DNA from: Paludibacteraceae bacterium | Lineage (GTDB): Bacteria > Bacteroidota > Bacteroidia > Bacteroidales > Paludibacteraceae | Length of the DNA: 39,359 nt | Reading direction: 5' to 3' | Assembly (NCBI GenBank): GCA_018433525.1 | Contig: JAHDRA010000119.1 | Coordinates: 1 to 39,359 of the forward strand | Shown: in pieces, positions 19,401 through 27,122 of the stretch | Layout: each line of letters begins with the position of its first letter | Numbering within the stretch: position 1 is the stretch's first letter | Notes under the pieces: generated by a model | What the model saw: the letters and a program-made list of their open reading frames with translations, nothing else | Database searches by the model: none | What the model was told of the DNA's origin: nothing | Made by a program: the position numbers and the translations under genes

Positions 19401-20993
19401 AATTTGCGGATAAAATTTCACCCACATTTCGGCCGTCATGGCAGAATCGAAATTCAAAGAAGGAGAATGACCGACACCCAATGAAATTTTATTGTAATTA
19501 CCTGTAGGTTCTATCACGCTAAAGTATTGATTTTCGTTACCGGGAGCAGGTTCGTTGCCGGTTTGCCGATAGTAGATATCCGTATCGGTTCCGCTATAAG
19601 GACTATGTATTAAAAACCAGTGTTTAACATTAAATTGATCAATCAGCACTTGCGTTCCCATCGAAAAGTTGTTAAAACAATTGGTGTAATTGATTAGTTT
19701 ACTGAAAGTTTGACCACCATCATACGAAGTTGCAAGAAAATGTGTATTTCCTACAAAATGAACGGTTTGACCACTTTGATCATTAGGATCAATCATTAAG
19801 TAAAATAACCAGGGTTTATAAATATCCTGATAAAATCCGGTCGTAAAATAATCTCTTGCCGGTGAAAACGTATTACCACCATCATCAGAAACTTTCAAAA
19901 ACGCAACATTGTTTTTTTTCGTTGCAATATACACGTAACTTCCTTTGGCTTCCACGGTTGAGCCGCAAGTACCGGGTGAATTTGTATCTTCTAATCGAAC
20001 AGGGGGATTGAACGTTTGTCCGTTATCATTGGAGCTCACTAAAACGGTGCACGAATTTCCCTCTTTTTCTTCTTCAAAAACGATATAAATATTATTCCCA
20101 GATTTGGCTATTTTTTTTCGGTAATGTTGAAAATTATCCGATTCATCCTGTGGTGTAAAATGTGATTTTTCATACGTATAGTTTCCACTCGTATATGGTT
20201 GTGAGATTTTAGTTGTAGAAAAAGTTTCACCATTATCAAATGTAGTGGTCATGTACATTCTACCATTAGCAAATCCATAGTAATAATATACATATTCATG
20301 AAGGATAAGTGCCTGATTGCCATCATATTCAAAATCCACAATACTCGTATTGTATTCGGTACTCTTCAAAATCAACGTATCTCTGAAATGGTCGCCATTA
20401 TCGGTAGAATAAGAAAAATGAATACCATCCACATCATTATTGTAAACAATCCCAATACGATTGTGGGCAGCCTTTATAAAACTTGTATAGATTCTTTTGT
20501 ACGAACCACTGTAAGTTGAAGCAATTTCTTTAGGAGTATCAAAAGTGTTGCCGTTATCGGTAGAACGAATGTAATAAAGGCGTGCTGTCCCATTTTCATA
20601 ATAAGCATAATTAGGTACGCAAATATGAATATTATTCCCTTCTACGGATAGTTTTTTGACATAATTACCATTTCGAACATAACTCCCATCATTAATGCTT
20701 AAAATGAGTTTGGGTTCTTCCCAAGTTTTTCCTAAGTCTAACGATCGCCGATAATATATTTTGTTGATACCATTGAAATTATATTCCAGCCATACCAGAT
20801 GAATGGTATTGCCATTGATAGCTACTTCAGGAACAACGTCATTTAGGTCTGCCGTATTGATCTCTCCGGATAAATTTTTAAAGTACGGAGAAAATACCGG
20901 ATTGACAGCTTCTGCCGAGAAACAAAACAAAAAAGAAAAAATAACAAATAGGCAAAGTGCTTGTTTTTTGAAGAGGTGTAAAAAATTTTTCAT
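16419..20993 (-). CDS. Giant T9SS-secreted protein with BNR, LamG and PKD domains
   Basis: A 1524-residue exported protein, probably a surface adhesin or carbohydrate-binding protein. After the signal peptide (cut near residue 29, FSAEA) comes a sialidase-type beta-propeller (about 45-470) with repeated Asp-box-like motifs (SLDLGKTW, STDNGNTF, SDDGGNTF, SYDGGQTF). A LamG/concanavalin-like domain covers about 505-665 (TAEMWVKF, WHHVVFTYD, NIDEVRLWN). A PKD domain lies at about 735-785 (WDFGNGQSSN), then an IPT-like segment (about 790-875). A conserved Bacteroidota block starting FDPNEMIGPNG (about 1148) with FENKSTASAPAHTV follows. The C-terminus (about 1440-1524) is a T9SS type A sorting domain (WLVYPNPVRDML ... 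LPAGQYLLRI). Catalytic sialidase arginines were not identified, so an enzymatic role is doubtful. It has its own terminator. Confidence 0.85.
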   Translation of the reverse strand: MKNFLHLFKKQALCLFVIFSFLFCFSAEAVNPVFSPYFKNLSGEINTADLNDVVPEVAINGNTIHLVWLEYNFNGINKIYYRRSLDLGKTWEEPKLILSINDGSYVRNGNYVKKLSVEGNNIHICVPNYAYYENGTARLYYIRSTDNGNTFDTPKEIASTYSGSYKRIYTSFIKAAHNRIGIVYNNDVDGIHFSYSTDNGDHFRDTLILKSTEYNTSIVDFEYDGNQALILHEYVYYYYGFANGRMYMTTTFDNGETFSTTKISQPYTSGNYTYEKSHFTPQDESDNFQHYRKKIAKSGNNIYIVFEEEKEGNSCTVLVSSNDNGQTFNPPVRLEDTNSPGTCGSTVEAKGSYVYIATKKNNVAFLKVSDDGGNTFSPARDYFTTGFYQDIYKPWLFYLMIDPNDQSGQTVHFVGNTHFLATSYDGGQTFSKLINYTNCFNNFSMGTQVLIDQFNVKHWFLIHSPYSGTDTDIYYRQTGNEPAPGNENQYFSVIEPTGNYNKISLGVGHSPSLNFDSAMTAEMWVKFYPQITYDAPLLLKLKEAWFWDYEPMGYDIAYRNNNGTIAINSGLQTDKGRFVNWCPSEIKDTLWHHVVFTYDANAGLNNFITYVDGVVKAKQTVTGKIDAGEGMLKLGPYISNNYYHDLAYNIDEVRLWNTALTQSQLQQNMTRTNFEGENHLKMYLNFNGTFKDLSGNENDGIPMAFADLLPSDFNPPLTNFELYKVLNEVSLNNKTVNGKEFKWDFGNGQSSNVINPKYTYPSAGEFQITLTGKNENSVTSWSQNVSIQGLDHFEPKAAGNSGWVTLQIYGGGLSAKGTQILLRKSGNPDLVSDSVFEVAPGVLRTRIPVDSVETGNWEVIVKKGVTEQKFPDPFVVQPTFSPEPWVSFDGRGAILFNRWQTYTLNFGNKGNVDTYSVPVWFAITDDPNLEIEFIDFKMDVSQMAIDKGIATEIRNIGEYFTTDTVFKNHAMARVYPFMLPVIKANSSGAIHIRVKSPKTFDTKVWMNPSWLEKVPEKHYAISLVNKERQNAPAFTSDGLAAAECMVKVLGTGVIDIGTSAIPGVGCVWSAGKYAYSLTDKSSYKDKWAIGNTLWNGAVTFVDCGINLSGIGGIVKGMGVFLANMRGYAKDFADCNHFRRDSERDRNINAVSSFDPNEMIGPNGVGKENWIQNLNEVPYTVLFENKSTASAPAHTVIVTDTLDLNTFDLKNFSFGNFGWGDSIFSPIGNNLKEFSRDIDLRPGKNLIARVAAKVDTLTGVVKWEFLSLTPETLQEEEDPFLGFLPPNVNSPEGEGFVSFSVGLKPTLASHHRIANQATIKFDENASILTNLYENMLDKDVPESQITMLTPKMGGKILVEWSGVDNSSGIKHYSIFVQKDDEEIKPWMLDTIATNAEFTAAEKGSTYKFYSTCMDSVGYRENAPGDFDAQLLYTAVKGTQAEKENWLVYPNPVRDMLHIQLSNAPFVDNFIIELFSLNGQRYFMGNFHTLQIRNGIELPANNLPAGQYLLRIIYDKESFSKKINIQ

Positions 20994-21117
20994 GGTAGTG
21001 ATTTTTTGAAAATGATTTTTATCTAAATTTTCTTAGTACATGACAAAAAATTGTAAAAACATTTATATTTTTTATTTTCAGATATTTAATAAAGGGGCTT
21101 TGCTCCAAACCCTACTC

Positions 21118-21143
21118 ACTTTTTTGTCTTGAAACAAAAAAGT
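21118..21143. repeat. Perfect 10-bp hairpin
   Basis: ACTTTTTTGT at 21118-21127 is the exact reverse complement of ACAAAAAAGT at 21134-21143 with a 6-base loop (CTTGAA). It follows a GGGGCTTTGCTCCAAACCC stretch. Its A/T-run stem resembles dispersed intergenic repeats seen in Bacteroidota genomes, and it could also terminate transcription in either direction. Confidence 0.7.
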
Positions 21144-21251
21144 AAGCAAAAAAAATTAACTTAGTTGAAGCAGCTACGCTCAACATAAATCAAATAAATT
21201 TGATTTTTTTTTTCGCTTAAACGCTGCTTTCAAGACTGTGCCCACTTCACT

Positions 21252-21377
21252 CGAAAAACTTACGCTCGAAAAGCAGAAATCGTCCAAACTCATTCCGACG
21301 AAATACGTCGGAACTCAAACAAGGACGATTTTTAAACGCTTTTCTCACTTGTTTTTCGGCTCACCGGACAAGGTCAA
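21252..21377. repeat. Nested multi-arm palindrome
   Basis: Four concentric inverted pairs are visible: CGAAAAAC (21252-21259) with GTTTTTCG (21351-21358); GAAAAGC (21268-21274) with GCTTTTC (21338-21344); AAATCGTCC (21277-21285) with GGACGATTT (21323-21331); and TTCCGACG (21293-21300) with CGTCGGAA (21306-21313) around a 5-base loop. The outer end overlaps the 26-bp unit at 21352-21377 that occurs inverted at 15963-15988. It looks like a small mobile palindrome or MITE-like element. Confidence 0.75.
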
Positions 21378-21459
21378 CTCCATGAGCTTGGTTTATATGT
21401 CCTGTTTTACACATATATAAAACAAATGTCTCAATTTTTGTCATGTACTAAACTAAATT

Positions 21460-23403
21460 TTATTCTTTGACTATTTTTCCGGACAGCCAACCTTTATCGG
21501 TTTTTACTACGATAATGTAAGTTCCCGCTTGTAGATTCCCAATAGGCAATACTGCTTTTTCAGAATTTTCAGTCAAAAACTCTTTCATTACTTTTCCGTT
21601 CAATGAAATGATTTGGACGGATTTCATTGGCAAAGAAGGACATTCGATTGTCAGATAATTTTTAGCAGGAATTGGATACATTTTTAATGAATAAACTTCA
21701 GGAGAAAGCAAACCGGTAGAAGTAACCGTAATGTATTTGATTTCTTCGTAAGGAATGCCTTCGTTTGTTCCCTTATGCCAAACTGTAGCCATAACATCGA
21801 ATTTTCCAATCGAATCGTATTTGTGTTCCGGTTCAAAATTTACTTCGGTCATTCCATCGCCAAAACTCCAGACAATGCTGTCGATAAAAAGCTTGGTCGA
21901 CGGAGTAAATTTGATGGTTTCTCCCTGTATGATTTCGAGTTTATCGGCAACAAAACTGAAAAGGGCATGATCCGGCTTGTCGATACTGTCGGTTATCACC
22001 GGCGACCATACGCCGCGAGCATCTTTGAGTTGATAGGCAATTTGATGCCTTCCTTTTGGTAAATAGGTAAGTGGTACCGAATCGTTTATTGCAACAACAT
22101 TCTCCATTGCTATTACCGGAATATTTTCAAAATAATCGGGTTCTTCCGAAAACCAAAGCCGGTAGCCGACAATTTTATTTTCTCCAATTTGGGCAAATTT
22201 TTTCTCATCTTTAAAGAAGAACTGAGTATGCACCATCGTCCATATTCCTTTGTCGTCTTTCCAGCGAACGTTGAAAGTATGCAAACCGTTGGGTACGTCA
22301 TCTGTAGGAATAAGCTCTTCCCATAGATATGGATTACTTGGAGTGAATGTTTTGCTTATTCTGTTTGTCGAGTTTGCGTCCATCCAATATTCAAGAGTTG
22401 TTAATTTCTTGTTTCCTTCACCCGAAATTGCTGATTGTTTGACAAAAAATCGGGTTTCAATGGGCGACCAAACACCATACTCATCCTTGAAATGGGCATT
22501 GAACGTGTTGACGCCATCGGGAATTCCGGCAACATCAATCAACTCTTCCCAAGTGAAAGAGGTTTGTCCGTTCAAGGTTCGCTGTGTTCTGTTGGCAGAA
22601 TTTCCATTCATCCAATATTCAAGAGCAGCAATATTTTTCAAAACGCCCTGTCCCGCAGCATTGGTTTGCTTGAGAAAAAATCGGGTTTCAATGGGCGACC
22701 AAACGCCGTACTCGTCCTTGAAACGGGCATTGAACGTGTTGGCACCATCGGGAATCCCGGCAACATCAATCAACTCTTCCCAAGTGAAAGAGGTTTGCCC
22801 GTTCAAGGTTCGCTGTGTTCTGTTGGCAGAATTTCCATTCATCCAATATTCAAGAGCGACAATTTTTTTCAAAACGCCCTGTCCGGCAGCATTGGTTTGC
22901 TTGAGAAAAAATCGGGTTTCAATGGGCGACCAAACACCATATTCGTCCTTGAAACGGGCATTGAACGTGTTGGCACCATCGGGAATACCGGCAACATCAA
23001 TCAACTCTTCCCAAGTGAAAGAAGTTTGTCCGTTCAAAACTCGCTGTGTTCTGTTGGCAGAATTTCCATTCATCCAATATTCAAGAGCGGCAATTTTTTT
23101 CAATACGCCCTGTCCGGCAGCATTGGTTTGCTTGAGGAAAAATAGGGTTTCAACTTGCGACCAAACTCCTTTGCTGTCCTGAATGCGCATGTTGAAAGTA
23201 TGCAATCCATCCACAAGTGCAGCCAAATTGATTTCATCTTGCCAAATAAAAGTATTTGAAGAGGAAATTGGCTGACGATTGCGATTTTCACCGTTGCCAT
23301 CCGTCCAAAATTCGACCGATTTGATTGAATTTTGTGAAAAAAAAGGAGGTGAAATGGTAAGAAACACGACAAGTATTGCTGTAATTCTTATTGTATTTTT
23401 CAT
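21460..23403 (-). CDS. T9SS-secreted EYW-repeat protein with PKD domain
   Basis: A 647-residue exported protein. The signal peptide ends near residue 23. Six tandem units of 65-77 residues follow, each with the pattern E-[YF]-W near the start, a variable centre, then G-x-[HN]-T-F-N, [RW]-x-K-D and GxWSxxxxxFF. Units 2-4 (about residues 90-321) are nearly identical. Unit 6 is diverged (YRLWFSEEPDYF ... KDARGVWSPV). Next comes a PKD domain (about 480-545; WSFGDGMTEVNFEPEHKYD), then a T9SS sorting domain (about 570-647; MYPIPAKNYLTIECP ... LQAGTYIIVVKTD). The repeat family is not recognised by name. The upstream gene on the same strand is a beta-helix protein, 90 bases away; the same gene order recurs at 32785-36889. 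A surface or matrix role is likely, but nothing shows a specific function. Confidence 0.8.
   Translation of the reverse strand: MKNTIRITAILVVFLTISPPFFSQNSIKSVEFWTDGNGENRNRQPISSSNTFIWQDEINLAALVDGLHTFNMRIQDSKGVWSQVETLFFLKQTNAAGQGVLKKIAALEYWMNGNSANRTQRVLNGQTSFTWEELIDVAGIPDGANTFNARFKDEYGVWSPIETRFFLKQTNAAGQGVLKKIVALEYWMNGNSANRTQRTLNGQTSFTWEELIDVAGIPDGANTFNARFKDEYGVWSPIETRFFLKQTNAAGQGVLKNIAALEYWMNGNSANRTQRTLNGQTSFTWEELIDVAGIPDGVNTFNAHFKDEYGVWSPIETRFFVKQSAISGEGNKKLTTLEYWMDANSTNRISKTFTPSNPYLWEELIPTDDVPNGLHTFNVRWKDDKGIWTMVHTQFFFKDEKKFAQIGENKIVGYRLWFSEEPDYFENIPVIAMENVVAINDSVPLTYLPKGRHQIAYQLKDARGVWSPVITDSIDKPDHALFSFVADKLEIIQGETIKFTPSTKLFIDSIVWSFGDGMTEVNFEPEHKYDSIGKFDVMATVWHKGTNEGIPYEEIKYITVTSTGLLSPEVYSLKMYPIPAKNYLTIECPSLPMKSVQIISLNGKVMKEFLTENSEKAVLPIGNLQAGTYIIVVKTDKGWLSGKIVKE
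22441..23133 (-). repeat. Three 231-bp tandem repeats inside the EYW-repeat gene
   Basis: Units at 22441-22671, 22672-22902 and 22903-23133 are almost identical at DNA level (for example GGGTTTCAATGGGCGACC at 22452, 22683 and 22914). A fourth register at 23145 keeps GGGTTTCAA and then diverges. The period is exactly 77 codons, so copies can be added or lost in frame. Confidence 0.92.
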
Positions 23404-23493
23404 TTTGTGATTTGTTTTGAAAAATCATTTTAATAGATTGATTTTCAAACGAATAATAATGTCGGATAATTTCTGAACTTTGCATTGCTGTCC

Positions 23494-24489
23494 TTATCTG
23501 TTTCGTGCCTCTACGGTCATTTTTACCGATAGCTTTCCATTGACGGTACTTTCGGCATTGTTAATGGAAATAAATCGTGGCGCAAACGTTGGAACCAGGA
23601 ATGGATTGTCCGTGCCATAAATTCCCACTTCCTTTCCATCGGTAGCCAGTGTCAGTGCCTGTGTGCAGGTCGGTTTGATATGATAGTTCCCATTTGCTGA
23701 ATCTACAAATATATCACTTTCAGGCACCCCAAATATATTTCCCGTCATAACATAAGTATTATTAGAAAAGGCAGGACGTACAAATAAATTGTTAGTAAAC
23801 GTAAGAGAAGAACTACCAGCTGTAAACATATAGTTATTGGTGTTTAAAATTATCGAATTTTGATATATAATGTTGCTGATACTATATAAAAAATAATTAC
23901 CATTATACGTTAAAACACAATTTTTTATCACTAAATTATTGGTTTTGTTTCCACCTCCCAAATTTCCGTTGAGAATGCAGCGTTCTATCAATACATTGGT
24001 AACCACATCATTTGCTCCTTCAATGTTATTTCGAATAATACAATCGCCCACATATACAAATCCAATCGGATTACTGCCGTTTTGAATTTCAAGCGATTCC
24101 AGATTACTTCGCGTAATGGTAATCAAGGAATCACGCACGTAAACGCGCCCTTCCGTACGAACACCGGTAATGGAAGAGCCTTTGCTGTTTTTCGCAAAAT
24201 AAACTCTGCCGGTAATTTTTGTTATTCCGGTGGCCGCAGCACTGTCGGGGTCATAGCCGGCACCGATAATGGTAACCTTTTTTGCAAAAGTATAATCTCC
24301 ATCTAACGGTTTCCCCGGCAAATAGAGTGTATCTCCATCCTGAATGTTGCTGATGGCAGTGGACAAAGTAGTATAAAACTGGGTTCTGCTTCCATTTTGA
24401 AGCGCAAAAACGGTTTGGGCACTGGAAGAGAATGTGAAAGCGAGCATCATAGCCCATACACAAATAAGGAGAATAGTTAACTTTTTCAT
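23494..24489 (-). CDS. Exported right-handed beta-helix protein
   Basis: A 331-residue protein with a signal peptide (cut near residue 24, SSSAQ). The N-terminal block QDGDTLYLPG ... KKVTIIGAGYDPDSAAATG is shared with the two proteins at 34842-36889. Short alternating beta-strands with Asn ladders follow (ITRSNLES, NNLVIKNCVLTYNGN, NIIYQNSIILNTNNY), typical of pectate-lyase-like parallel beta-helices. The end (KEVGIYGTDNPFLVP ... GKLSVKMTVEARNR) is also shared with those paralogues. There is no T9SS sorting domain and no catalytic set of polysaccharide lyases can be named. It is the first gene of a two-gene unit with the EYW-repeat protein. It may bind or be assembled with that protein at the surface, which is an inference from the conserved pairing. 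Confidence 0.78.
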   Translation of the reverse strand: MKKLTILLICVWAMMLAFTFSSSAQTVFALQNGSRTQFYTTLSTAISNIQDGDTLYLPGKPLDGDYTFAKKVTIIGAGYDPDSAAATGITKITGRVYFAKNSKGSSITGVRTEGRVYVRDSLITITRSNLESLEIQNGSNPIGFVYVGDCIIRNNIEGANDVVTNVLIERCILNGNLGGGNKTNNLVIKNCVLTYNGNYFLYSISNIIYQNSIILNTNNYMFTAGSSSLTFTNNLFVRPAFSNNTYVMTGNIFGVPESDIFVDSANGNYHIKPTCTQALTLATDGKEVGIYGTDNPFLVPTFAPRFISINNAESTVNGKLSVKMTVEARNR

Positions 24490-24843
24490 AAGCTGAGTTT
24501 TAATAGTAATAATTATGGTTTAATTTAATTTTACAAATTTTTTTGTTCAATAAAAGATATTATATAATGCTGGGAATCGTGTTTTTTTTAAAAATAAGGA
24601 GAATAAAAACTAAATTATATCTATTGATATTCAATTGTTTAACTTTGTGATATTTTAATAATAGATATTGAAATCAAGCAATTTTCCAGTTTTACACCTT
24701 TTATTTTTTTAAGGAATTCCTTTTTATACAAATGTATTTAGTAATTGACGACATTGGTCTGCAAAAGGTAAAAAAAAATAAGCAAAAGGTAAAAAAGTGA
24801 TAAATATTGCTTTTTTCAATGGATGGAAAAGAGGGAAAATAAA
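24490..24843. other. Intergenic region upstream of the beta-helix gene
   Basis: About 350 bp, very AT-rich, with no ORF or RNA gene recognised. It would contain the minus-strand promoter of the beta-helix/EYW operon; no convincing spaced TTG/TAnnTTTG pair was found. Confidence 0.4.
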
Positions 24844-24868
24844 AAAAGCTTACCAAAGATAAGCTTTT
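24844..24868 (-). terminator. Intrinsic terminator after tRNA-Ala
   Basis: On the minus strand AAAAGCTTA and TAAGCTTTT (24868-24860 and 24852-24844) form a 9-bp stem with a 7-base loop, followed by more T residues (24843-24841). It lies 4 bases past the tRNA 3' end. Confidence 0.8.
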
Positions 24869-24872
24869 CGAG

Positions 24873-24946
24873 TGGAGATTACCGGAGTCGAACCGGTTAC
24901 CTCGACACTGCCAGTGTCGCGCTCTAGCCAAATGAGCTAAACCCCC
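24873..24946 (-). tRNA. tRNA-Ala (anticodon GGC)
   Basis: A 74-base cloverleaf on the minus strand. The acceptor is GGGGGTT with AATCTCC and includes the G3-U70 pair that identifies alanine tRNAs. The D arm is GCTC/GAGC, the anticodon stem CGACA/TGTCG with loop CTGGCAG (anticodon GGC, reading GCC/GCU), and the T arm ACCGG-TTCGACT-CCGGT. The discriminator is A; CCA is not encoded. It stands alone with its own terminator. Confidence 0.96.
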
Positions 24947-24997
24947 AAAATGTATATTTTTTCACTGCAAAGTTAAAGAACTTTTTCAAATTATGCT

Positions 24998-25005
24998 TAC
25001 TTTTG
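24998..25005 (+). promoter_or_regulatory. Possible -7 element for DUF4286-ruvC
   Basis: TACTTTTG matches TAnnTTTG, 28 bases before the DUF4286 start codon. No TTG lies at the usual upstream spacing. Confidence 0.35.
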
Positions 25006-25032
25006 TTCAAATTATTCCATAAAAAATTACAA

Positions 25033-25347
25033 ATGCTGATTTTTAATACAACTTATTTGGTTGAAAACGAATTTTATCCTCAGTGGATAAATTGGGTTCA
25101 AGAATCATTGATTCCATTTATGATGAGCACTGCCGGTTTCTCGGAGCCTCAAATTGCCAAAGTGCTTTCCGGTGAAAGCGTGAAGGAGACTTCCTATTCG
25201 GTTCAGTTTAAAATTTCCGATAAAAATGCTTTAAACGATTGGATGAGGCAATACGGAGAAGATTTTGCAAGATTATGTTCAGTTAACTTTGGAAACCATG
25301 TTCTTTTCTTTTCAACCATGCTCGAATTGATTAATGATGATAAATGA
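25033..25347 (+). CDS. DUF4286 family protein
   Basis: A 104-residue cytoplasmic protein of unknown function with the family N-terminus [22 protein letters not shown] and a middle [19 protein letters not shown], followed by [18 protein letters not shown]. It looks like a compact alpha+beta domain of the ferredoxin-like type. An in-frame TTG at 25003 would add ten residues, but the ATG at 25033 fits the family. Its last 14 bases overlap ruvC, so the two are probably translationally coupled. The neighbour hints at a role in DNA maintenance, but nothing in the sequence shows it. Confidence 0.85.
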   Translation: MLIFNTTYLVENEFYPQWINWVQESLIPFMMSTAGFSEPQIAKVLSGESVKETSYSVQFKISDKNALNDWMRQYGEDFARLCSVNFGNHVLFFSTMLELINDDK

Positions 25348-25921
25348 CCAGATTATATTGGGTATTGATCCGGGAACTACCATTATGGGATATGGAGTGC
25401 TGAATATCAGGGCTCATCAACCCGAATTAATCGCTATGGGAATTCTGGATTTAAAAAAGTATGCCAATCATTATGTAAAATTGCAACGTATTTTTGCTCG
25501 AACATTGTCGCTCATAGATGAATTTCATCCGGCCTGTATGGCCATAGAAGCTCCTTTTTTCGGGAAAAATGTGCAGTCGATGCTGAAACTTGGAAGGGCG
25601 CAGGGCGTAGCCATGTCGGCTGCTCTGTATCGTGATATTCCCATAACGGAATATGCACCGTTGAAAATAAAGATGGCTATAACGGGCAACGGAAATGCTT
25701 CAAAAGAACAGGTCGCCGATATGTTGCGCAGGTTTTTGCATATTCCTCAGGAAAACATGCTTCCTCAGCTGGATGCTACTGATGGCTTGGCAGCAGCCTA
25801 CTGTCATTTTTTACAGTTGGGAAAACCCGAATCTCAGAAAGTTTATTCCGGCTGGAAAGATTATATTTCAAAAAATCAGGAAAAAGTGAAAAATCCCATA
25901 CAGAAAAAAAGAGAAAAATAG
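25334..25921 (+). CDS. ruvC: Holliday junction resolvase RuvC
   Basis: RuvC cuts Holliday junctions symmetrically during homologous recombination, together with RuvAB. The 195-residue protein has the RNase H-like core and all expected acidic residues: the first Asp in ILGIDPGTT, Glu in MAIEAPFF, and the pair in [13 protein letters not shown]. The [12 protein letters not shown] helix is typical. The C-terminal ~25 residues are a basic tail ([16 protein letters not shown]). The start codon overlaps the end of the DUF4286 gene; ATG at 25337 is an equally good alternative. Confidence 0.96.
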   Translation: MMINDQIILGIDPGTTIMGYGVLNIRAHQPELIAMGILDLKKYANHYVKLQRIFARTLSLIDEFHPACMAIEAPFFGKNVQSMLKLGRAQGVAMSAALYRDIPITEYAPLKIKMAITGNGNASKEQVADMLRRFLHIPQENMLPQLDATDGLAAAYCHFLQLGKPESQKVYSGWKDYISKNQEKVKNPIQKKREK

Positions 25922-26012
25922 ATTTTTTAGTCAAGAAAAAAAACGTTTCGAGCTTTGAAACATATTTATATAAGATATTGATTAACAATATCCTAATTTA
26001 AAAATATTCATT

Positions 26013-27113
26013 ATGAAAAAGTCATTTTTATTGGTTTTGTGTTTGTTGTTCCTTTTTCAGTCGGCAGAAGGAAAAATATATCGTTTTTTGATCGGAACTT
26101 ACACGCAGAACACTGTGAGCGAAGGAATTTATTCTTTAAGTTTTGATGCTGAAAGTGGAGTTTGTAAGATTCAACTTGCTGCAACTAATGTGGATAATCC
26201 AAGTTTTTTGGCATTTTCGCCCGACAAAAATTTTGTTTATGCCGTCAATGAGTCGGGTACTGAGAGTAAAATCGCTTCTTTTCGTTTTGATGCCACTTCA
26301 GGCAAACTGTCTTTTATTAACCGTGTGGAAGCAATTGGCTCGGATCCCTGTTTTATTACTACTTCAAAACGACATATTATTACAGCCAATTATTCAAGTG
26401 GCAATGCTTGCGTTTTTAAGAGAAACTCAGATGGTTCGATAGGTGAAACGGTTCAAAAAATTCAGTTCAATGGACACAGCATTGATTCCATGCGTCAGAC
26501 AAGTTCTCATGTACATCAAACGATATTTTCACCAAACGGACATTTTTTATTGATCAACGATTTGGGAACCGATTTGATACATTCTTTTCGTTATGTTCCC
26601 AATAGATCAGAGAATTGTCTTCTACCTTATGACAGTTTAAAAGTTAAGCCGGGTAGTGGACCTCGACATTTGACTTTCTCCAAAGACGGAAAATTTGTTT
26701 ATTTGCTTCACGAATTGGATGGAACAATTTCCATTATCGGATTTAATAAAGGAAAATTGTTGTTTTATGGCGAAAATTCTGTAGTAACGAATAAAAAATT
26801 GAAAACCGGAGCGGCCGACATTCATATTTCTCCCGATGGTAAGTTTCTGTATGCCACCAATCGTGGAGAAGCCAACAATATTACCTGTTTTAAAATACTG
26901 AAAAACGGTTTGTTGGAATTTGTTGAGCAAAATTCAACTCAGGGCAAAGGACCGCGTAATTTTGCAATTACCAAAGACGGCCATTTTTTGTTGGTTGGCC
27001 ATCAGTATTCCGACGAAATTGTGGTTTTTAAAAGGGACAGGGAAAACGGGAAACTGATGGATACGAAAATACGGATAAAAATTGGAGCGCCTGTTTGCCT
27101 GCTCGAATATTGA
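26013..27113 (+). CDS. Exported lactonase-family seven-bladed beta-propeller
   Basis: A 366-residue member of the 6-phosphogluconolactonase/carboxy-cis,cis-muconate cyclase propeller family (YbhE/Pgl type). The family signature runs through YRFLIGTYTQNTVSEGIYS, NPSFLAFSPDKNFVYAVNE, SSHVHQTIFSPNGHFLLINDLGTD and GPRHLTFSKDGKFVYLLHE. A signal peptide covers residues 1-20 (SAEG). Export to the periplasm makes a role in the cytoplasmic pentose phosphate pathway unlikely; many Bacteroidota carry such exported homologues with unproven lactonase activity on sugar lactones. It is transcribed alone, convergent with relA/spoT; the stops are 9 bases apart. Confidence 0.85.
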   Translation: MKKSFLLVLCLLFLFQSAEGKIYRFLIGTYTQNTVSEGIYSLSFDAESGVCKIQLAATNVDNPSFLAFSPDKNFVYAVNESGTESKIASFRFDATSGKLSFINRVEAIGSDPCFITTSKRHIITANYSSGNACVFKRNSDGSIGETVQKIQFNGHSIDSMRQTSSHVHQTIFSPNGHFLLINDLGTDLIHSFRYVPNRSENCLLPYDSLKVKPGSGPRHLTFSKDGKFVYLLHELDGTISIIGFNKGKLLFYGENSVVTNKKLKTGAADIHISPDGKFLYATNRGEANNITCFKILKNGLLEFVEQNSTQGKGPRNFAITKDGHFLLVGHQYSDEIVVFKRDRENGKLMDTKIRIKIGAPVCLLEY

Positions 27114-27122
27114 GAGGTTTTA

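Larger units (their letters stand above)
20994..21459. other. Intergenic region packed with hairpins
   Basis: This 466-bp gap has no gene. It contains a perfect 10-bp hairpin (21118-21143), a nested multi-arm palindrome (21252-21358) and a repeat unit shared with 15.9 kb (21352-21377). A small ORF at 21238-21420 follows the repeat structure and is not considered coding. Confidence 0.6.

Noticed and set aside
22441..23133. CRISPR or satellite array
   Set aside because: The period is 231 bp, in frame and coding, with no spacers.
22250..23182. Long plus-strand ORF (310 aa) opposite the EYW-repeat gene
   Set aside because: It mirrors the 231-bp tandem repeats on the opposite strand and has no signal, motif or leader; the minus-strand gene has a signal peptide, repeats, PKD and sorting domain.
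24873..24946. tRNA-Ala as attachment site of an integrated element
   Set aside because: No duplicated tRNA 3' end was seen in the window and no integrase lies beside it; the accessory array begins next to relA/spoT instead.
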